Assembly (NCBI GenBank): GCA_035519475.1 | Contig: DATIWI010000179.1 | Location: 1 to 64,000 of the forward strand | DNA from: Fen-1467 sp035519475 | GTDB taxonomy: Bacteria; Verrucomicrobiota; Verrucomicrobiia; Opitutales; Opitutaceae | Reading direction: 5' to 3' | DNA: 64,000 bases | In this document: piece after piece, positions 61,667 through 64,000 of the stretch | Numbering within the stretch: the stretch's first letter is position 1 | How the letters are laid out: every line of letters begins with the position of its first letter | Position numbers and translations under genes: made by a program | Notes under the pieces: model-generated | What the model was told of the DNA's origin: nothing | What the model saw: the letters and a program-made list of their open reading frames with translations, nothing else | Databases searched by the model: none

Positions 61667-62926
61667 TCATTCGTACCGCAACGCCACCACCGGATCGAGG
61701 CGCGAGGCACCCCAAGCCGGCAGAAAGCCAGACAGGATGCCGGTGGCCACGGATACTAGCATGCTGATCAAAACCAGATCGGGTGAAAACCGGACCGGAA
61801 AATTGGGCATCTGCACGTGGATGCCCAGGAAGACGGCATAGGCGACCACCATGCCCACCGACCCCCCGATGAGGCAGATGGAAACGGCCTCGACCAGGAA
61901 CTGCATCAGGATCGTGCGCCTCCGGGCGCCAATCGCCTTGCGCGTGCCGATCTCCTTCGTGCGTTCCTTCACACTCACAAAAGTGATATTCATGATGCCG
62001 ATCGCTCCGACAAACAACGAAAGCCCGGTGATGAAAAGTCCCGCGAAGGCGATCGCCGTCTTGATGGGATCGAGCTGCGCCTTGAACGCTTGCTGCTCGT
62101 TCACGTTGAAATTGTCGCGTTCGCCGGGCAACTGGCCGCGCACCCGCCGCATGGCCCCGATCAGTTCATCCTTGGCCGGGCCCATCTTCGTCTTGTCCAG
62201 CACCTTCACCTCCAGCCGCGCGCCCCGCCGCCCGCCGAACATCCGGGTGAACGCCGAGATCGGCATCATGACCTGGTTGTCAAAACTGAACAGGCCTAGA
62301 AACTCGCCCTGCTTGGCGAAGACGCCGATCACGGAGCAGGGGTGGCCATCGATGATCACGGTCTGGCCGAGGGAGGACTGGCGCGGGAAGAGCGCCTCCG
62401 CGACGGTGTAGCCCAGCACACACACCGCCCGGCCGCCATTGGATTCCACGTCATTGAAGAACCGCCCTTCCTCACAGTCCACGGTGGTCATGCGCGCATA
62501 GTCGGCCGTCGTCCCCATCGCAAAGATTCCATCCACTTTGCCGTCGCCATACTTGACCGAGCATCCCCGGCCGGCCTGCGGCACGGCGATCTCCAGCAGC
62601 GAATTGGGCGTCTCCGCGATGATGCGGTTCAGTTTCTCGGCATCCGTGATCCGGATGGGCGGCCGATTGATGTAGTTCCACCAGTCTTCCGCGCCAAACC
62701 ACGGCCATTTCTCGACGTAAAAGACATCGTTGCCCAGCATCGCGAGGCTGTTCTCGAAACCCGTGTCGATCCCGCGGATGGCGGTGCCCATCAGGGTGAC
62801 GGCCACGATGCCGATGATGACCCCCAGCGCGGTCAGCACCGAACGCGTCTTGTTCGCCCGAATCTGCGCCCACGCGATGCGGATGGATTCGGTGAATTCG
62901 TAGAGGAAGCGGGCCGGGGTTTTCAT
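61667..62926 (-). CDS. MacB-like ABC transporter permease (first)
   Basis: A 419-aa permease of the same type as its downstream neighbour: TM1 in NKTRSVLTALGVIIGIVAVTLMGTAI, a periplasmic domain of about 230 residues, then FtsX TM helices beginning IKTAIAFAGLFITGLSLFVGAIGIMN with the coupling segment ERTKEIGTRKAIGARRRTI. The periplasmic domain is clearly different from that of the other permease (for example NDVFYVEKWPWFGAEDWWNY here), so the two are not a recent duplication. It lies 25 bases after the ATPase gene. Confidence 0.9.
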   Translation of the reverse strand: MKTPARFLYEFTESIRIAWAQIRANKTRSVLTALGVIIGIVAVTLMGTAIRGIDTGFENSLAMLGNDVFYVEKWPWFGAEDWWNYINRPPIRITDAEKLNRIIAETPNSLLEIAVPQAGRGCSVKYGDGKVDGIFAMGTTADYARMTTVDCEEGRFFNDVESNGGRAVCVLGYTVAEALFPRQSSLGQTVIIDGHPCSVIGVFAKQGEFLGLFSFDNQVMMPISAFTRMFGGRRGARLEVKVLDKTKMGPAKDELIGAMRRVRGQLPGERDNFNVNEQQAFKAQLDPIKTAIAFAGLFITGLSLFVGAIGIMNITFVSVKERTKEIGTRKAIGARRRTILMQFLVEAVSICLIGGSVGMVVAYAVFLGIHVQMPNFPVRFSPDLVLISMLVSVATGILSGFLPAWGASRLDPVVALRYE

Positions 62927-62951
62927 CGGTGGCAGTGGTGACCGCGCGGAT

Positions 62952-63695
62952 TCAGACGTAAGTCATCCGGTCGCTTTCAATCAAACCATCGTGCAGGCGG
63001 ATGGCCCGGCGGGCGTGCCGGGCAATGTCCTCCTCGTGCGTCACGACGATGATCGTGTTGCCCTGTTCATAGAGCTGGTCGAAGAGCTGCATGATTTCCT
63101 CGCCGGTCTTGGAATCGAGATTCCCGGTGGGCTCGTCCGCGAGGATGATCGAGGGGTGGTTGACGAGCGCGCGCGCGATGGCCACGCGCTGGCGTTGCCC
63201 GCCCGACAGCTCGTTGGGTTTGTGCAGCATGCGGTCGCCCAAGCCCACGTTGGTCATCGCCAGCCGGGCGCGCTCCCTTCGCTCGTGCGGCGACAGCCCC
63301 GCATAGATCAGCGGCAGTTCGACGTTGTGCAGGGAGGTCGAACGGGGCAGCAGGTTGAAGGTCTGAAAGACGAAGCCGATCTCCCGGTTGCGGATGCTGG
63401 CCAGCTCGTCGTCCGACATGCTGGAGACGTCCTTGCCGTTGAACTCGTAATGTCCGCTGGTGGGCGTATCGAGGCACCCGAGCATATTCATCAGGGTCGA
63501 CTTGCCGCTGCCCGACGGGCCCATGATGGCCAGGTATTCGTTGCTGTGGACCTGGAGGCTGACCCCCCGGAGAGCGTGCACCGTCTCCTCGCCCATGTGA
63601 TACAGCTTGGTCACCCCCCGGATGTCGATCACCAGGGGGCCGCGCGGGCGGACGGTGCGGCCAGAGATGGCGGCGGGTGCGGTGGGAGAAATCAT
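62952..63695 (-). CDS. MacB/LolD-type ABC transporter ATPase
   Basis: A 247-aa ATPase of the LolD/MacB class. Walker A GPSGSGKST (about 62-70), Q-loop FVFQTFNLL, signature LSGGQRQRVAIARAL, Walker B IILADEPTGNLD and the switch His in VVTHEE are all present. The start at MISPTAPAA (63695) is chosen; the longer frame would overlap the adaptor gene's stop region with Arg-rich sequence. It lies between the adaptor and two permeases in one minus-strand operon, a MacAB-like tripartite exporter using an outer-membrane factor encoded elsewhere. Confidence 0.92.
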   Translation of the reverse strand: MISPTAPAAISGRTVRPRGPLVIDIRGVTKLYHMGEETVHALRGVSLQVHSNEYLAIMGPSGSGKSTLMNMLGCLDTPTSGHYEFNGKDVSSMSDDELASIRNREIGFVFQTFNLLPRSTSLHNVELPLIYAGLSPHERRERARLAMTNVGLGDRMLHKPNELSGGQRQRVAIARALVNHPSIILADEPTGNLDSKTGEEIMQLFDQLYEQGNTIIVVTHEEDIARHARRAIRLHDGLIESDRMTYV

Positions 63696-63714
63696 GGCAA
63701 CGGGGCGGATCGGC

Positions 63715-64000
63715 TCAGCTCTTCTCCTCCGGCTTCTTCTTCTCAACCAGAACCTTGGCTCCGTCCTTCAGCGTGCGGCTGATGGCAGCATAACTGCCCG
63801 ACACCACTTCTTCTCCCGTCTTCACCCCGCTCTTGATCTCGATGTAAGAGTTGTCGGCGACGCCGGTCTCGACCGGGCGCATCTTCACGCTGTCGCCCTG
63901 ACGCACGAAGACGACCCGCTGCAGCTTTTCCAAGGTCCGCTTGGCCTCCTGGCGTTCCTTGACAACCTCCAGATCGTTGCCGGATCGCTCCTTGGCTTCC
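63715..64000 (-). CDS. HlyD/MacA-like periplasmic adaptor, C-terminal part (cut by window end)
   Basis: The last 94 or so codons of an adaptor gene that runs out of the window. The visible part has a charged helix (ERSGNDLEVVKERQEAKRTL) and then the beta-rich membrane-proximal domain of RND/MacA adaptors: VVFVRQGDSVKMRPVETGV, DNSYIEIKSGVKTGEEVVSG and a Lys-rich end. It is the first gene of the operon with the ATPase and two permeases. Only the C-terminus is seen, so signal peptide and coiled-coil hairpin cannot be checked. Confidence 0.8.
   Translation of the reverse strand, partial: EAKERSGNDLEVVKERQEAKRTLEKLQRVVFVRQGDSVKMRPVETGVADNSYIEIKSGVKTGEEVVSGSYAAISRTLKDGAKVLVEKKKPEEKS

Overview
The window is GC-rich and densely coded, and most likely comes from a Verrucomicrobiota chromosome, probably Opitutaceae-like. 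Three things point there: a C-terminal sorting tag of the VPDSG-CTERM type on a TIGR03118-family protein, an ADOP-type permease, and several large secreted LamG/subtilase proteins. No rRNA, tRNA, CRISPR array, insertion sequence or prophage was found. The content is chromosomal housekeeping mixed with secreted and surface proteins.

Region 1 (about 1-20 kb) is a surface and secretion zone. It holds a palindromic dispersed repeat, a 63-aa gene with a good promoter, and two TIGR03118 proteins. Each TIGR03118 gene lies next to a subtilase-fold protease gene; one protease has Glu where subtilisins have the catalytic His. Two LamG proteins (one of 1280 aa), a lipoprotein, a TetA-like MFS pump, a bile-acid-symporter-like carrier and small enzymes (hotdog thioesterase, YceH, DUF1643, NmrA-like, VOC) fill the rest.

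Region 2 (20-31.3 kb) carries rtcB, metY behind a palindromic and nearly leaderless promoter, an ADOP permease, a fusion of an endonuclease Q (PHP) module with a UvrD-type helicase, yjbQ, and accB-accC behind an AT-richer leader.

Region 3 (31.9-37.3 kb) is a type IV pilus-like cluster. Two prepilins and a PilX-like protein are followed by pilM-N-O-P homologues, with no secretin or motor ATPase gene beside them.

Region 4 (37.3-42 kb, minus strand) is a likely operon manA - AsmA-like gene (apparent frameshift in a C6 run) - grpE - dnaJ - rfaE2 - purN. Divergent from it are ftsK and a rodZ-like gene. A three-gene membrane-microdomain operon follows (ClpP-type NfeD protease, short NfeD, FloA). 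Then come a mutarotase, a TatA-like protein, an Smr protein and a DUF4199 protein.

Region 5 (51.8-64 kb) holds an OxyR-like regulator that lacks the usual peroxidatic Cys. It is divergent from a 66-aa membrane protein gene, with OxyR-type half-sites between them. A phasin-like/UbiB kinase pair, a KinB/AlgB-type two-component system, an unusual adenylate-kinase-like protein and a MacAB-type ABC exporter operon (two permeases, one ATPase, and an adaptor cut by the window end) complete it.

All calls come from reading translations and motifs by eye. Family names are recognition, not database results.
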